The notes under the pieces were generated by a model that was not told the origin of the DNA, did not search any database, and worked only from the letters and a program-made list of their open reading frames with translations. This document shows, piece by piece, positions 27,361-36,066 of a DNA stretch of 64,000 nt. The DNA comes from an uncultured Prevotella sp. (GTDB lineage: Bacteria; Bacteroidota; Bacteroidia; Bacteroidales; Bacteroidaceae), in assembly GCA_937895845.1 (NCBI GenBank), contig CALBLK010000030.1, forward strand, positions 1 through 64,000, given 5' to 3'. Positions within the stretch are counted from its first letter, which is position 1. Every line of letters starts with the position of its first letter. A program made the position numbers and the translations under genes.

Positions 27361-28425
27361 TTATTTGTTGATAATCTCCATCTGCTGGCGCACGGACTCC
27401 TCGTGGATGCTCTCGAACACCTTGGCCATAAACAGGGCGCCCATGCCACAGAGCGCGCCCTGGGCGCCGCGCTTCTCAAGTATCTCGCTGTAACGGGCGG
27501 TTTGCAGCACGGTCATGTTGTGCTCCTTCTTGTACTGTCCTATCTCCCGGCAAACGCGCATACGCTTGGCCAAGAGGTCAATCAGCTGGTTGTCAAGCTC
27601 GTCAATCTGCTTGCGCAACATGCTGATGCCCTCGGTGCTCACCGTCTCGTCGCGCACCACAAGGAGGTTCAGTATGTAGTCGAGCACATCGGGTGTCACC
27701 TGCTGCTTGGCGTCGCTCCAAGCCTTGTCGGGGTCGCAGTGGCTTTCTATTATCAGACCGTCGAAGCCCAGGTCCATGGCCTGCTGGCACAGCGGCGCAA
27801 TCAGTTCGCGGCGGCCGCCGATGTGGCTGGGGTCGCAGAACATGGGGAGCTCGGGTATGCGCCGGTGCAGTTCGATGGGAATCTGCCACATTGGCAGGTT
27901 GCGGTATATCTTCTTGTCGTAGCTGGAGAAGCCGCGGTGAATGGCGGCCATGCGCTTCACGCCGGCCTGGTTGATGCGCTCCATGGCACCAATCCATAGC
28001 TCCAGGTCGGGGTTGACCGGGTTTTTCACCAGCACAGGCACGTCAACGCCTCTCAGCGAATCGGCCAAAGACTGCATGGCAAAGGGGTTTGCCGAGGTGC
28101 GGGCGCCCACCCAGAGGATGTCAACGCCATACTTCAGGGCCAGTTCAACGTGCTCGGGCGTGGCCACCTCGGTGGCCACCTGCATGCCTGTCTCCTCCTT
28201 TACCAGCTTCAGCCATGGCAGTGCCTTCTCGCCGTTGCCCTCAAAGCCGCCGGGCTTTGTGCGCGGTTTCCAAACGCCGGCACGGAAAATCCTGAAGCCA
28301 CGCGAGGCCAGCTGCCTGGCCGTGCTGATCACCTGCTCCTCGGTCTCGGCCGAACAGGGGCCGGCAATCACCACGGGGCGCTCTTGCTCACTCAACAGAT
28401 TGAGAGGTTGTAGTTCTAATTCCAT
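27361..28425 (-). CDS. aroG: Bifunctional DAHP synthase/chorismate mutase
   Basis: 354 residues. The N-terminal 260 are a type I-beta 3-deoxy-7-phosphoheptulonate synthase: VIAGPCSAET, RAGVWKPRTKPGGFEG, VGARTSANPF, LVKNPVNP, CDPSHIGG and ESHCDP metal ligands. The C-terminal 90 residues form an AroQ chorismate mutase helical domain (ISMLRKQIDELDNQLIDLLAKRMRVCREIGQYKKEH). It thus covers the first shikimate step and the chorismate branch point. It sits between the aminotransferase and tyrA in one operon, so the mutase can serve both Phe and Tyr routes. Confidence 0.95.
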   Translation of the reverse strand: MELELQPLNLLSEQERPVVIAGPCSAETEEQVISTARQLASRGFRIFRAGVWKPRTKPGGFEGNGEKALPWLKLVKEETGMQVATEVATPEHVELALKYGVDILWVGARTSANPFAMQSLADSLRGVDVPVLVKNPVNPDLELWIGAMERINQAGVKRMAAIHRGFSSYDKKIYRNLPMWQIPIELHRRIPELPMFCDPSHIGGRRELIAPLCQQAMDLGFDGLIIESHCDPDKAWSDAKQQVTPDVLDYILNLLVVRDETVSTEGISMLRKQIDELDNQLIDLLAKRMRVCREIGQYKKEHNMTVLQTARYSEILEKRGAQGALCGMGALFMAKVFESIHEESVRQQMEIINK

Positions 28426-28454
28426 AGGATATATCGTTTTTTAATGTTTCACTG

Positions 28455-29636
28455 TCAGACCATTGCCTTCACCCTGGCAAGAGCCTCTTCCATCTTGTCT
28501 TCCTTGGCGCAGAGTGATATGCGCACATATCTGTTGCCGTTGCTGCCAAAGATGAAGCCGGGCGTGATGAACACCCGGGCCTCGTGAAGCGCCCTTTCGG
28601 TAAGCTGCTCGCTGTCGGCACAGCTGTCGGGAATGCGCCCCCAGAGGAACATGCCCACCTGTGAGGGGTCGAAAGTGCAGCCCAGCGCTGTCATGATGGC
28701 TTCGGCATACTTGCGCCGCCGGGCGTATGTGTCGATGTTGGCCTGGCTGTGCCACTGCCTGTCATTGCGAAAAGCCTCGGCTGCCGCCAGCTGGATTGCG
28801 CGGAAGGTGCCGCTGTCAATGTTGCTCTTGATTTTCAGAATCCAGCTGATGAAGGTGGGGTTCGAGGCACACAGGCCCACGCGCCATCCCGGCATGTTGT
28901 GGCTCTTGGACATGGAGTTGAACTCGATGCAGCAGTCCTTGGCCCCGGGCACCTGGAGCAGTGACATGGGCTTGTTGTTGAGGATAAAGGAATAGGGGTT
29001 GTCGTTGACCACAACGATGTGGTGCCTCCGGGCAAAGTCAGCGAGACGTTCATAAGTGTCACGCCGGGCGTTGCCGCCTGTCGGCATGTTAGGGTAGTTG
29101 GTCCACATCAGCCTCACCTTGCCCAGGTCCATCTGTTCCAGCTCGTCGAAGTCGGGCTGCCAGCCGTTGTCCCCGCGAAGGTTGTAGTTAACGACCTTCG
29201 CACCGAGAATCTTGCTCAGCGAAGTGTAGGTGGGATAGCCGGGGTTGGGCACCAGCACCTCTTCGCCGGGATTGACAAAGGCCAGGGTGACGTGGAGGAT
29301 TCCCTCTTTCGAGCCAATGAGTGGCTGAATCTCGGTCTTGGGGTCGAGCCTCACGCCATACCACCTCTGGTAGAAATCGGCCATGGCCTCGCGCAGCTCG
29401 GGCGTGCCCGCCGTAGGCTGGTAGCCGTGGGTGTCGGGGCGCCGCGCCACCTCGCACAGGGTTTTGACGGTCTGTTCCGAAGGTGGCATGTCGGGACTTC
29501 CGATAGCCAGGCTGATGATGTCCCTGCCCTGGGCGTTCAGCCGGGCCACTTCCTTCAGCTTCCTGCTGAAGTAATATTCGCTGACCAGTGCAAGGCGGTC
29601 GGCCGGTTGGATTGTGTTCATCTTTGCTTTTGTCAT
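28455..29636 (-). CDS. Class I/II aminotransferase (aromatic)
   Basis: 393-residue fold-type I PLP enzyme. Typical motifs are PLIGSKEGILHVTLA, the YPNMPTG variant of NPTG in WTNYPNMPTGG, and the lysine loop FNSMSKSHNMPGWRVG carrying the Schiff-base lysine and downstream arginine. Its position between pheA and aroG/tyrA argues for transamination of phenylpyruvate and 4-hydroxyphenylpyruvate; the LL-diaminopimelate aminotransferase branch is the closest other possibility. A second Met lies five codons later (29621) and may be the true start. Confidence 0.88.
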   Translation of the reverse strand: MTKAKMNTIQPADRLALVSEYYFSRKLKEVARLNAQGRDIISLAIGSPDMPPSEQTVKTLCEVARRPDTHGYQPTAGTPELREAMADFYQRWYGVRLDPKTEIQPLIGSKEGILHVTLAFVNPGEEVLVPNPGYPTYTSLSKILGAKVVNYNLRGDNGWQPDFDELEQMDLGKVRLMWTNYPNMPTGGNARRDTYERLADFARRHHIVVVNDNPYSFILNNKPMSLLQVPGAKDCCIEFNSMSKSHNMPGWRVGLCASNPTFISWILKIKSNIDSGTFRAIQLAAAEAFRNDRQWHSQANIDTYARRRKYAEAIMTALGCTFDPSQVGMFLWGRIPDSCADSEQLTERALHEARVFITPGFIFGSNGNRYVRISLCAKEDKMEEALARVKAMV

Positions 29637-29656
29637 GTTTGAAAAATAGACAGGAG

Positions 29657-30487
29657 CTACTTGCTCTTGTACTCACCCAGTATCCGCAGTTCGCGTGTCA
29701 GCGGCATGATGGCGTCGATGCACTGGCGGTAGCGTGTCACGCTGTCATAGGTCACGTCAACATAGAAGAGATATTCCCATTCATGGCCGATGATGGGCAG
29801 CGACTGTATCTTGGTGAGATTGATCTTGTAGAACGACAGGATGCTGAGCACTTGCGAGAGCGAGCCTTCCTCATGGGGCAGGGCAAACACCAGGCTCGAC
29901 TTGTCCGTGCTGTCAACCTGACGGAGGGTGTCGGCTTTCTGGGGACTGCACACCACGAGGAAGCGGGTGAAATTGTGCTTGTTGTCCTCGATGTGGTCTT
30001 CCAGCACCTTCATGCCATAGATGCCGGCGGCCTCGGCACTGCATATAGCTGCCACTCCCCGGCACTGGTGCCTGGTGATATACTGGGCCGAACCGGCGGT
30101 GTCCTCGCTCTCGACTGCTTTCAGCCCGGGGTGGTTGGCCAGGAATCCGCGGCACTGCATCAGTGCAACAGGGTGGGAGTGGACCTCGCGCACCGTGTCC
30201 CAGGTGTCGTCGGGCATGCAGCAGATGCAGTGGGAAATGTGCAACTTGTGCTCGCCCACCACCGTTGTGCTGGAGTCGCGCAGCAGCTCGTAGTTGTGCA
30301 ACAGGCTGCCTGCGATGGTGTTCTCAATGGCCAGCATGCCAATCACTGCGGGGTCGCGCTTGATGTTCTCAAAAACTTGCTCAAACGTGGCGCAGCAGAT
30401 GAGCTGCACTTGCTCTCCCTCAAAATACTGGTGTGAGGCGATGTCGTGAAACGACCCGTTCACTCCTTGTATGGCAATTCTCTTCAT
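29657..30487 (-). CDS. pheA: Prephenate dehydratase
   Basis: 276 residues. The N-terminal dehydratase domain has IQGVNGSFHDIAS at the start, the catalytic NFTRFLVV (Thr-Arg-Phe motif) around residue 180, and EDTAGSAQYI. The C-terminal ACT domain (SLVFALPHEEGSLSQVLSILSFYKINLTKIQSLP, then EYLFYVDV) should bind phenylalanine for feedback control. It is the first structural gene of the aromatic operon, directly behind a leader peptide and terminator hairpin, so it is likely controlled by attenuation as well as allostery. Confidence 0.95.
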   Translation of the reverse strand: MKRIAIQGVNGSFHDIASHQYFEGEQVQLICCATFEQVFENIKRDPAVIGMLAIENTIAGSLLHNYELLRDSSTTVVGEHKLHISHCICCMPDDTWDTVREVHSHPVALMQCRGFLANHPGLKAVESEDTAGSAQYITRHQCRGVAAICSAEAAGIYGMKVLEDHIEDNKHNFTRFLVVCSPQKADTLRQVDSTDKSSLVFALPHEEGSLSQVLSILSFYKINLTKIQSLPIIGHEWEYLFYVDVTYDSVTRYRQCIDAIMPLTRELRILGEYKSK

Positions 30488-30520
30488 GTCCGTTACTGTT
30501 CAAGAGGTGTCACCCAACCA

Positions 30521-30554
30521 AAAGTCCCGCTTCTTGGGGTTGAAGCGGGACTTT
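30521..30554 (-). terminator. Attenuator hairpin upstream of pheA
   Basis: Perfect 13-bp stem (AAAGTCCCGCTTC with its complement) and 8-nt loop, followed on the minus strand by a T (TTTT in total at the stem end); 33 bp before the pheA start. The 5' arm contains TCCCGCT, which can instead pair with AGCGGGA inside the leader-peptide gene (30611-30617). Confidence 0.8.
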
Positions 30555-30598
30555 GATGTTACATTTCATCTTGATGTTTGTCTTGTAATAAGTTGAAA

Positions 30599-30676
30599 TC
30601 ACACGCAACTTCCCGCTCCACAGCTCCCTGCAAAGTAAAAGTAAAAGCTAAAGAAGTACGTGCTGTATCTACTCAT
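30599..30676 (-). CDS. Phe/Tyr-rich attenuator leader peptide
   Basis: 25-codon ORF on the minus strand, too short for ordinary gene calling. It begins MSRYSTYFFSFYFYF, so codons 4-15 contain five Phe and four Tyr, and it continues A-G-S-C-G-A-G-S-C-V before TGA. It lies about 22 nt downstream of the predicted transcription start and upstream of the terminator at 30521-30554. Codons 20-22 carry AGCGGGA, able to pair with the terminator 5' arm. Ribosome stalling at Phe or Tyr codons would leave that segment free and block termination; full translation would cover it. This is the classical amino acid attenuation design. Translation of the peptide is inferred. Confidence 0.8.
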   Translation of the reverse strand: MSRYSTYFFSFYFYFAGSCGAGSCV

Positions 30677-30703
30677 TTTGTTTCTTTTTCATTGCTTTCA
30701 CTT

Positions 30704-30736
30704 GCAAAAGTATAACATTTTGCTGAATCTCACAAA
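30704..30736 (-). promoter_or_regulatory. Promoter of the aromatic amino acid operon
   Basis: Minus-strand TTTG (30733-30736), 20-bp spacer and TACTTTTGC (30704-30712), giving a predicted start near 30698-30700 and a leader of about 180 nt through the attenuator hairpin. Confidence 0.75.
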
Positions 30737-30811
30737 TAAAAGGAAAGTTTTTTAGCTGTTTTTACAGTGCAGCTACTGTCATGTGCACGACGGAGCCGTT
30801 CCTCATGACGG

Positions 30812-31690
30812 TCATATTCCAAGGGGGTTGATGAAACTGTAAGCCTGCCTCACCTTGTTTTCCACGCCCTCGGCCGAGTAGTCGCCGCTAACATCTGCCA
30901 GGGCGTCGGGGTTGAGTTCCAGCACTTTCTGCATATCTTCCTGCGCGCCCTTGGTGTCACCCTGCTCATATTTCACCTGTCCGCGCTCTTTGAATGCCTC
31001 GATGGAGAAAGGGTTTACCTCTGTCACCTTATTATATAGGGCAATGGCTGCGGCTGCATGGCCGGCCTTGTGCTCCACTCTCGCCTTGAGCAGCAGCACG
31101 TCCTCGTTGTCGCCATAACGCTCCAGCAGACTGTCGGCATCCTTGGCGGCCCCTTTCACGTCGCCCATTGACAGCAATGTCTTGCCCCGCAGCAACAGGG
31201 CGTCGCCGAAGTTGGCATTCAGGGTGGCCGCCTTGGTGAGCAGGGCGACCGCCTGGATGGGGTTGCCCTGTCCGATAGCGGCCTGGGCGCTGAGAAAGCA
31301 CGTGTCGGCATTGTTGCCATCCAGGGCCTGGGCCTTGGCGCAGGCCTCCTCCATTGTGGCATAGTCCTCGGCCATATAGGCCACGCGGGCCAGCTGCTGC
31401 ACCACGGCCACATTGTCGGGTGCGGCCTCTGCCAGCAGCCGCAGCTGCGCCATGGCTGCGCCAAAGTCGCCCCGCTTCACCTGGGCGCGGGCCAGATAGT
31501 CGCGCACCTCGGGGTCATCCTTCAGCTGGAGGGCCTTCTCGTAGCATTTCACGGCATAGTCAAACTGTCCCATGCGGGCCGCTTTCACTCCGTCATACTT
31601 GAACATGTCAAAGCTGCGCGCCTCTTCATTCTTCTGTTTTTCCTCGGGCGACGGTTCCTGCCCCCCGAACAATGCGTTCCAAAATCCCAT
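30812..31690 (-). CDS. TPR-repeat protein
   Basis: 292-residue protein consisting of tetratricopeptide repeats from about residue 30 to 270, seen in AVKCYEKALQLKDDPEVRDYLARA, AAMAQLRLLAEAAPDNVAVVQQLARVAY and AAIALYNKVTEVNPFSIEAFKERGQ. There is no signal peptide, but the N-terminus MGFWNALFGGQEP is short and hydrophobic. It is probably a cytoplasmic scaffold; no enzymatic domain is visible. It is transcribed in the same direction as the aromatic operon but separated from it by the operon promoter. Confidence 0.8.
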   Translation of the reverse strand: MGFWNALFGGQEPSPEEKQKNEEARSFDMFKYDGVKAARMGQFDYAVKCYEKALQLKDDPEVRDYLARAQVKRGDFGAAMAQLRLLAEAAPDNVAVVQQLARVAYMAEDYATMEEACAKAQALDGNNADTCFLSAQAAIGQGNPIQAVALLTKAATLNANFGDALLLRGKTLLSMGDVKGAAKDADSLLERYGDNEDVLLLKARVEHKAGHAAAAIALYNKVTEVNPFSIEAFKERGQVKYEQGDTKGAQEDMQKVLELNPDALADVSGDYSAEGVENKVRQAYSFINPLGI

Positions 31691-31802
31691 ATTTATTTGC
31701 TTCTTAATTGAATGTAAGTAGGTGTTCTTAATTGTCTGTTCTGTGCAGGCCGGCGCTCGTTGCGCATTGAAATGAAGCTGTTGCCTTCATCCCCTTCCCC
31801 TG

Positions 31803-32651
31803 TCACTTTATGATGTTGTCTGCCGTGTCCTCGTAATGGCTCTGCTTGTGAAACAAGCCGGCCAGCCGCTTGGACTGCACGCGCACCCGCTCGGCAAGAA
31901 TGCTGGCCATCGGACGCTCGCCCAGCGTGCCGTAGCCTGTCACAGGGCGTGCCTTGCGGCTGTAAAGGAACACTATCCGGCCAAACCTTTTCAGTCCCAG
32001 GGCCAGCGATCCGTCCTCGCCCCTGCGGATGTCAGTGCGCAGCCCAACCTGCCGCGCGCAGTCTGTCCTGAAGGCCATCGTCATGCCCCGTACGCACAGC
32101 TCGGGACGCTTGAAGTGCTGCAGCCACAGAAACGCGTCACGCACCAGTTCGAACAGGTGCAGCCCCATGGCCGAGTGCCGCGTGTCGGGGTAGAAGCTCC
32201 AGAAAGTACCCACGCACACGTTTCCGCTACGTTCCAGCTTCCCCATCATCTTGTCTACATAGCACTTGGGGTACATCGTGTCCGCATCGATGAAGAAATG
32301 GTACTTGCCCCGGGCTTTCTCCAGTCCGCACCGTCTTGCAAATCCCGGACTCTTCCGCGGCTCGTCGAAGCAGTCCACGCCAAGGGCCTTGAACACTTCG
32401 CCTGTCCCGTCGGCAGAGCTGTTGTTGACTCCCAGTATTTCCACCGGGTACTTTGTCTCCATTTCGCTCAGCGACCACAGGCACGCTGCCAGGCGGCACT
32501 CCTCGTTGTGTGCTATCACAACCAGCGACACCACCGGCGCTGTTGTCTTCTTGCGGCGTATGTTTTCCCTTATCACCGTCTTTGTCTGCTGGGGCACATC
32601 CTTGAACGGCATCCCATAGACTGACAGATATTTGTCAAACCACTTTGTCAT
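31803..32651 (-). CDS. Glycosyltransferase family 2
   Basis: 282-residue GT-A enzyme: VSLVVIAHNEECRLAACLWSL nucleotide-sugar fold start, GVNNSSADGTGEVF, and a DxD-type metal motif in FFIDADTMYPK. The C-terminus has a basic amphipathic tail (RVRVQSKRLAGLFHKQ). It overlaps the next gene by 4 bp (ATGA), indicating translational coupling in a four-gene glycosyltransferase run (31803-36031). It probably builds a surface polysaccharide or glycan; donor and acceptor are unknown. Confidence 0.85.
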   Translation of the reverse strand: MTKWFDKYLSVYGMPFKDVPQQTKTVIRENIRRKKTTAPVVSLVVIAHNEECRLAACLWSLSEMETKYPVEILGVNNSSADGTGEVFKALGVDCFDEPRKSPGFARRCGLEKARGKYHFFIDADTMYPKCYVDKMMGKLERSGNVCVGTFWSFYPDTRHSAMGLHLFELVRDAFLWLQHFKRPELCVRGMTMAFRTDCARQVGLRTDIRRGEDGSLALGLKRFGRIVFLYSRKARPVTGYGTLGERPMASILAERVRVQSKRLAGLFHKQSHYEDTADNIIK

Positions 32652-33691
32652 ACTGTGTCTGCTTGCTCTTTTTCCTCCTTGTCATGAGTGGTCACGCCGT
32701 TCTCTCCAGGTTGCTTCACGGGCTGGGCGCCCGGATTGGGGCTGCCGCCGCCAACGGCACTTGCGATGCGGCTGACCAGCGCCTTGTTGCTGCCGCTGAA
32801 CTTCCGGGCAAACAGGTACTCCGATTCCAGCAGTTCGTCAGCATCTTCGTCCTGCCATGTGTAGGGCTCTCCACGCCGCTGCTGCTCCCTGGAGGCCCGC
32901 TTGAAGTCGATGAAGCGCATGCAGCTGCGGATGCCGTTGTCCAGGTCGAAGATGCGGGCCTTGAACACCGGGTTGGAGATGAGCAGCGACTGCTTGTACA
33001 TCTCGTCGGCACACGAGGTGTGGGCAAACCGGCGGTTAATGAACTTTTCGTTGGCTATCAGGTAGGACACGGCTTCCTCGGTGAGCGACACCCAGTTGTG
33101 ACCGGTGCGGAATGTCAGTTCGTTGCCGCGTGAGAAATGCAGTGCGTCCTGTATCTTCAGGGCGGCGTGGCGGACAAGCTGCGCCGCGACCACTTTCCAC
33201 CGTGGCTCAAAGGGGCAGCGGAAGTTCCACCGCATCAGGAAATAGTAGCGCCGGCGCTTGCGCTCGGTGTCTGCCTTGATATAGTCTGTGCGGTCGAAGA
33301 ATCCGATGAACTCGCGGCCCTCGTGCCCGTCGAAGAAGCGGTGGATGTAGTCCTGGCTCTTGATGGGCAGGTCGACTCCCGACAGTTTGTGGTAGTACTG
33401 GTAGGGGCCGTGCCGGTGGGCCTCCTTGAACAGTGCCATCTCGCTGTACACCTGGCTGACATCGCCCCACCGCACGTCATAGCGTGTTGGGGTGAAGCGC
33501 AAGGCAGACCGCTGTGGCTGGTAGAGCTGTGGCCATGCCTTTACTTTCTTGTCAATGTGCAGGTAGATGTCGTTTCGCTCGTCGTCCAGCAGTGAGAGCA
33601 GCACGTTCAGCAGCCCCCATTCGTTGTGGGCCATGATGAGGTATGCGTGTCTGTGGTTGTCTGTCGCTTTTGCCATTTTCTTGTCGGTCAA
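32648..33691 (-). CDS. Core-2/I-branching-type glycosyltransferase (GT14)
   Basis: 347 residues resembling the beta-1,6-N-acetylglucosaminyltransferase (core-2/I-branching) family: HAYLIMAHNEW, NDIYLHIDKK, VRWGDVSQVYSEMALFKEA and YHKLSGVDLPIKSQDYIHRFFD are in order. Length fits bacterial members. It overlaps both neighbours by 4 bp, so the cluster is tightly coupled. The C-terminal 50 residues are charged and low in complexity. It may add a branch sugar to a glycan; this is inferred from family only. Confidence 0.85.
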   Translation of the reverse strand: MTDKKMAKATDNHRHAYLIMAHNEWGLLNVLLSLLDDERNDIYLHIDKKVKAWPQLYQPQRSALRFTPTRYDVRWGDVSQVYSEMALFKEAHRHGPYQYYHKLSGVDLPIKSQDYIHRFFDGHEGREFIGFFDRTDYIKADTERKRRRYYFLMRWNFRCPFEPRWKVVAAQLVRHAALKIQDALHFSRGNELTFRTGHNWVSLTEEAVSYLIANEKFINRRFAHTSCADEMYKQSLLISNPVFKARIFDLDNGIRSCMRFIDFKRASREQQRRGEPYTWQDEDADELLESEYLFARKFSGSNKALVSRIASAVGGGSPNPGAQPVKQPGENGVTTHDKEEKEQADTV

Positions 33692-34833
33692 GTGCTGAGT
33701 AGGTTTTCAAACAGGTTTGTCCATGCTGCCATCACCTTGTCCTTGGTGAACAGGGCCGCCTTTTCCCGGGCGCGGGCGCTCATCGCCTCGCGGATGTCGC
33801 TGTTGTCAATGAGCCGTTCCATGCACGCGGCCAGCTGGCTGACGTTGCCATTCTCCACCAAGAGGCCATTTTCGCCGTCGTTGATGATGTCGCCCGGGCC
33901 GTAGGGACAGTCGAACGACACGCAGGGCAGTCCGCACGCCATGGCTTCGACAAGCACGAGTCCCCATCCCTCGTAGCGCGAGCTCATCACAAAGAAGGCG
34001 CTGTTCATGTACGCGCTGTATATGTCGTCAGTGGCGCCCATAAAGGTCATCGTGCCCGCTATGCCCAGTTGCCGGGTCAGTGCTTGCAGCCTTTCCCGGT
34101 CGCCTCCGTCACCAAACACGGCGATTGACCAGTCGGGGTGTCTCGGGGCCACCTCTTGCCAGGCCTCGGCCAGCAGGTCGAATCCCTTTTGCGGATGAAG
34201 CCGCCCCACGGCTATAATGCGCTTGGGCCTCATGGCAGTGGGGGGGACGGTGTCCGGGTACGCGGTCAGCGCATTGGGAATGACGGTGAGGTTGGTGTAT
34301 CCCTTCCACTCGCGCCGGTCGTTCTCAGTGAGCACCACCACCCGTGCCGCCTTTCTCGCCTTCCTCAGACTGCGTGCCATCACCCATTTCTGTATCCACC
34401 GTTGCAGCTTTGGGGCTGACCTTGAAAAAATCGACACCTCTTTCCTGTACACATGCGATTCCACCACGCAGCGGTAAGGCAGGTCCAGCAGGAAGTCCAG
34501 GTGGAGTATTTCATACGTTGAGAACACCACCACGTCGGCCCTGAGGGCGTCCAAGGTGGCAGTCAGCTTCTTTTTGAAAGCCCTGCGCATGCGGAGATAG
34601 GACAAGCCCCGCCCTGGCAGGGGCTGCGCGTACAGGGTGAAGAAGCGAAAGTCCAGGCTGACACGGCGTACTTTGTCCGACAGGGGAAAGGCGGGCCGGT
34701 GGCTTCCCTGCTCGTAGGTGATGAAGGTGACATCATATCCGGCCACGTCTGCCAGGTAGTTCATCTTGTCACTGAAGATTCTCTCCATCCCTCCCTTTGC
34801 GGCAAACACTCTGAGTATATAGACTATTTTCAT
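33688..34833 (-). CDS. Glycosyltransferase family 4
   Basis: 381-residue GT-B enzyme. The N-terminal MKIVYILRVFAAKGGMERIF has the acceptor-side glycine motif. The C-terminal donor domain shows IIAVGRLHPQKGFDLLAEAW and the EX7E pattern in SSRYEGWGLVLVEAMACGLPCVSFDCPYGP. It is retaining-type by family. It overlaps the GT14 gene by 4 bp and sits 10 bp after the next glycosyltransferase. Confidence 0.9.
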   Translation of the reverse strand: MKIVYILRVFAAKGGMERIFSDKMNYLADVAGYDVTFITYEQGSHRPAFPLSDKVRRVSLDFRFFTLYAQPLPGRGLSYLRMRRAFKKKLTATLDALRADVVVFSTYEILHLDFLLDLPYRCVVESHVYRKEVSIFSRSAPKLQRWIQKWVMARSLRKARKAARVVVLTENDRREWKGYTNLTVIPNALTAYPDTVPPTAMRPKRIIAVGRLHPQKGFDLLAEAWQEVAPRHPDWSIAVFGDGGDRERLQALTRQLGIAGTMTFMGATDDIYSAYMNSAFFVMSSRYEGWGLVLVEAMACGLPCVSFDCPYGPGDIINDGENGLLVENGNVSQLAACMERLIDNSDIREAMSARAREKAALFTKDKVMAAWTNLFENLLST

Positions 34834-34843
34834 GGGTATGTGC

Positions 34844-36031
34844 TCAAGATTGTTCTAACCCGTCCGTCTGAAGCAACGCCGCAACGGCGCTGACCACCTG
34901 TCCCATCTGGACTTTCCAAGACAGACGGGCCACGCTGCTGCGGATGTCGCCGGGATTCCACTCGCGGCTGTCGGCAAAGCGGATGAGCTGCCCGATGTCA
35001 ATCGGTGTCTCGTCGGCCGGCACTTTCAGCACATAGGGCTGGGTGTCGAAGTCGCTGTCGCACTCGCTGTACACAAAGGGGATGCCCCGGGTGGCATATT
35101 CACGGTTCTTCAGAGTCTTGATGTGGGTGATGCCGCTGCGGTGGCGGGCCAGCGAGCCGATGGCCAGCTGGCACCGGGCGAACACGCTGTCAAGTGCAGT
35201 GCCGAACAGCGGACCGTGGAAAATCACGTGTCCGTGCAGGCCATAGCGGTCAACCAGCGTCTGAAAGCCCTCCTGCTTGGAGTTGCCGTACATATAGGGG
35301 GCGTCAACGCCGCCCACAATGTGGAAACAGACATCGCGCGGTATCCGTCCGTTCCGCCGCGCCTCTTGGTAATAAAGGCCCATTCCGGCTATCAGGCGGT
35401 CGAACCCATGCCAGCTGTGTACCTCGGCCACACCGATGAGGTGCAGCGGATTGGGTGCCGCGGGGAATGGGGCGTGCAGGGGCGTGCTGTCAAAGTCCAC
35501 GCCGTTACTGATTCTGATGGTCTGCCGGCCGAAGATTTGCGACGCATCCGAGAAGGTGACAATCGCGCTCATCTGTCTGGCCAGACTGTGGCGGAACAGG
35601 CGGTCTATCCAGAAGCCCATGCGCATGGAGAGGGCCATGTCGCTGGTGTACTCCGCGTCATAGGGGTAGGTGGGTATCTCGGTCACTGTGGGTATGCCGG
35701 CCTGGCGCAGCTTTCTGAACAGCGACACCAGCCAGGGGCTGGCATTGTGGAAGCTGCGGGCGTAGACCAGCTCTATGCTCTCGCGCCGACAGTAGTCCAG
35801 CACGCAGCGGTAGCCCAAGCGCTGGCGGATGGCGGCCAGCCGCCCCAAGCCATAGTCTTGGATGACGCGGTCATCCACATAGCGGCAGCGGTGGCCTTCG
35901 GGCGAAAAGCCATAGTGGCACAGCCGTACGTCGTGGCCGTTCTCCCGCAGGCCTTTCACCTGGCTGTATATCTTCTTGCTGATGCCGCTGTACTCGGAAA
36001 AGCCGTGGTACGCCAAAAACAGTATTCTCAT
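34844..36031 (-). CDS. GT-B glycosyltransferase (GT4-like)
   Basis: 395-residue GT-B-fold protein beginning MRILFLAYHGFSEYSGISKKIYSQVKGL; the middle has VEVHSWHGFDRLI-like GVAEVHSWHGFDRLIAG and the C-terminal part has GSLARHRSGITHIKTLKNREYATRGIPFVYSECDSDF, a variant of the donor-binding region without a clear EX7E. It is the first of the four coupled glycosyltransferases. The start at 36031 is preferred; a Met 13 codons upstream would run up to the peptidase gene's stop. Confidence 0.8.
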   Translation of the reverse strand: MRILFLAYHGFSEYSGISKKIYSQVKGLRENGHDVRLCHYGFSPEGHRCRYVDDRVIQDYGLGRLAAIRQRLGYRCVLDYCRRESIELVYARSFHNASPWLVSLFRKLRQAGIPTVTEIPTYPYDAEYTSDMALSMRMGFWIDRLFRHSLARQMSAIVTFSDASQIFGRQTIRISNGVDFDSTPLHAPFPAAPNPLHLIGVAEVHSWHGFDRLIAGMGLYYQEARRNGRIPRDVCFHIVGGVDAPYMYGNSKQEGFQTLVDRYGLHGHVIFHGPLFGTALDSVFARCQLAIGSLARHRSGITHIKTLKNREYATRGIPFVYSECDSDFDTQPYVLKVPADETPIDIGQLIRFADSREWNPGDIRSSVARLSWKVQMGQVVSAVAALLQTDGLEQS

Positions 36032-36066
36032 AGCCCGCACTGTCTCACCTGTTGTCTCGTGCCATC

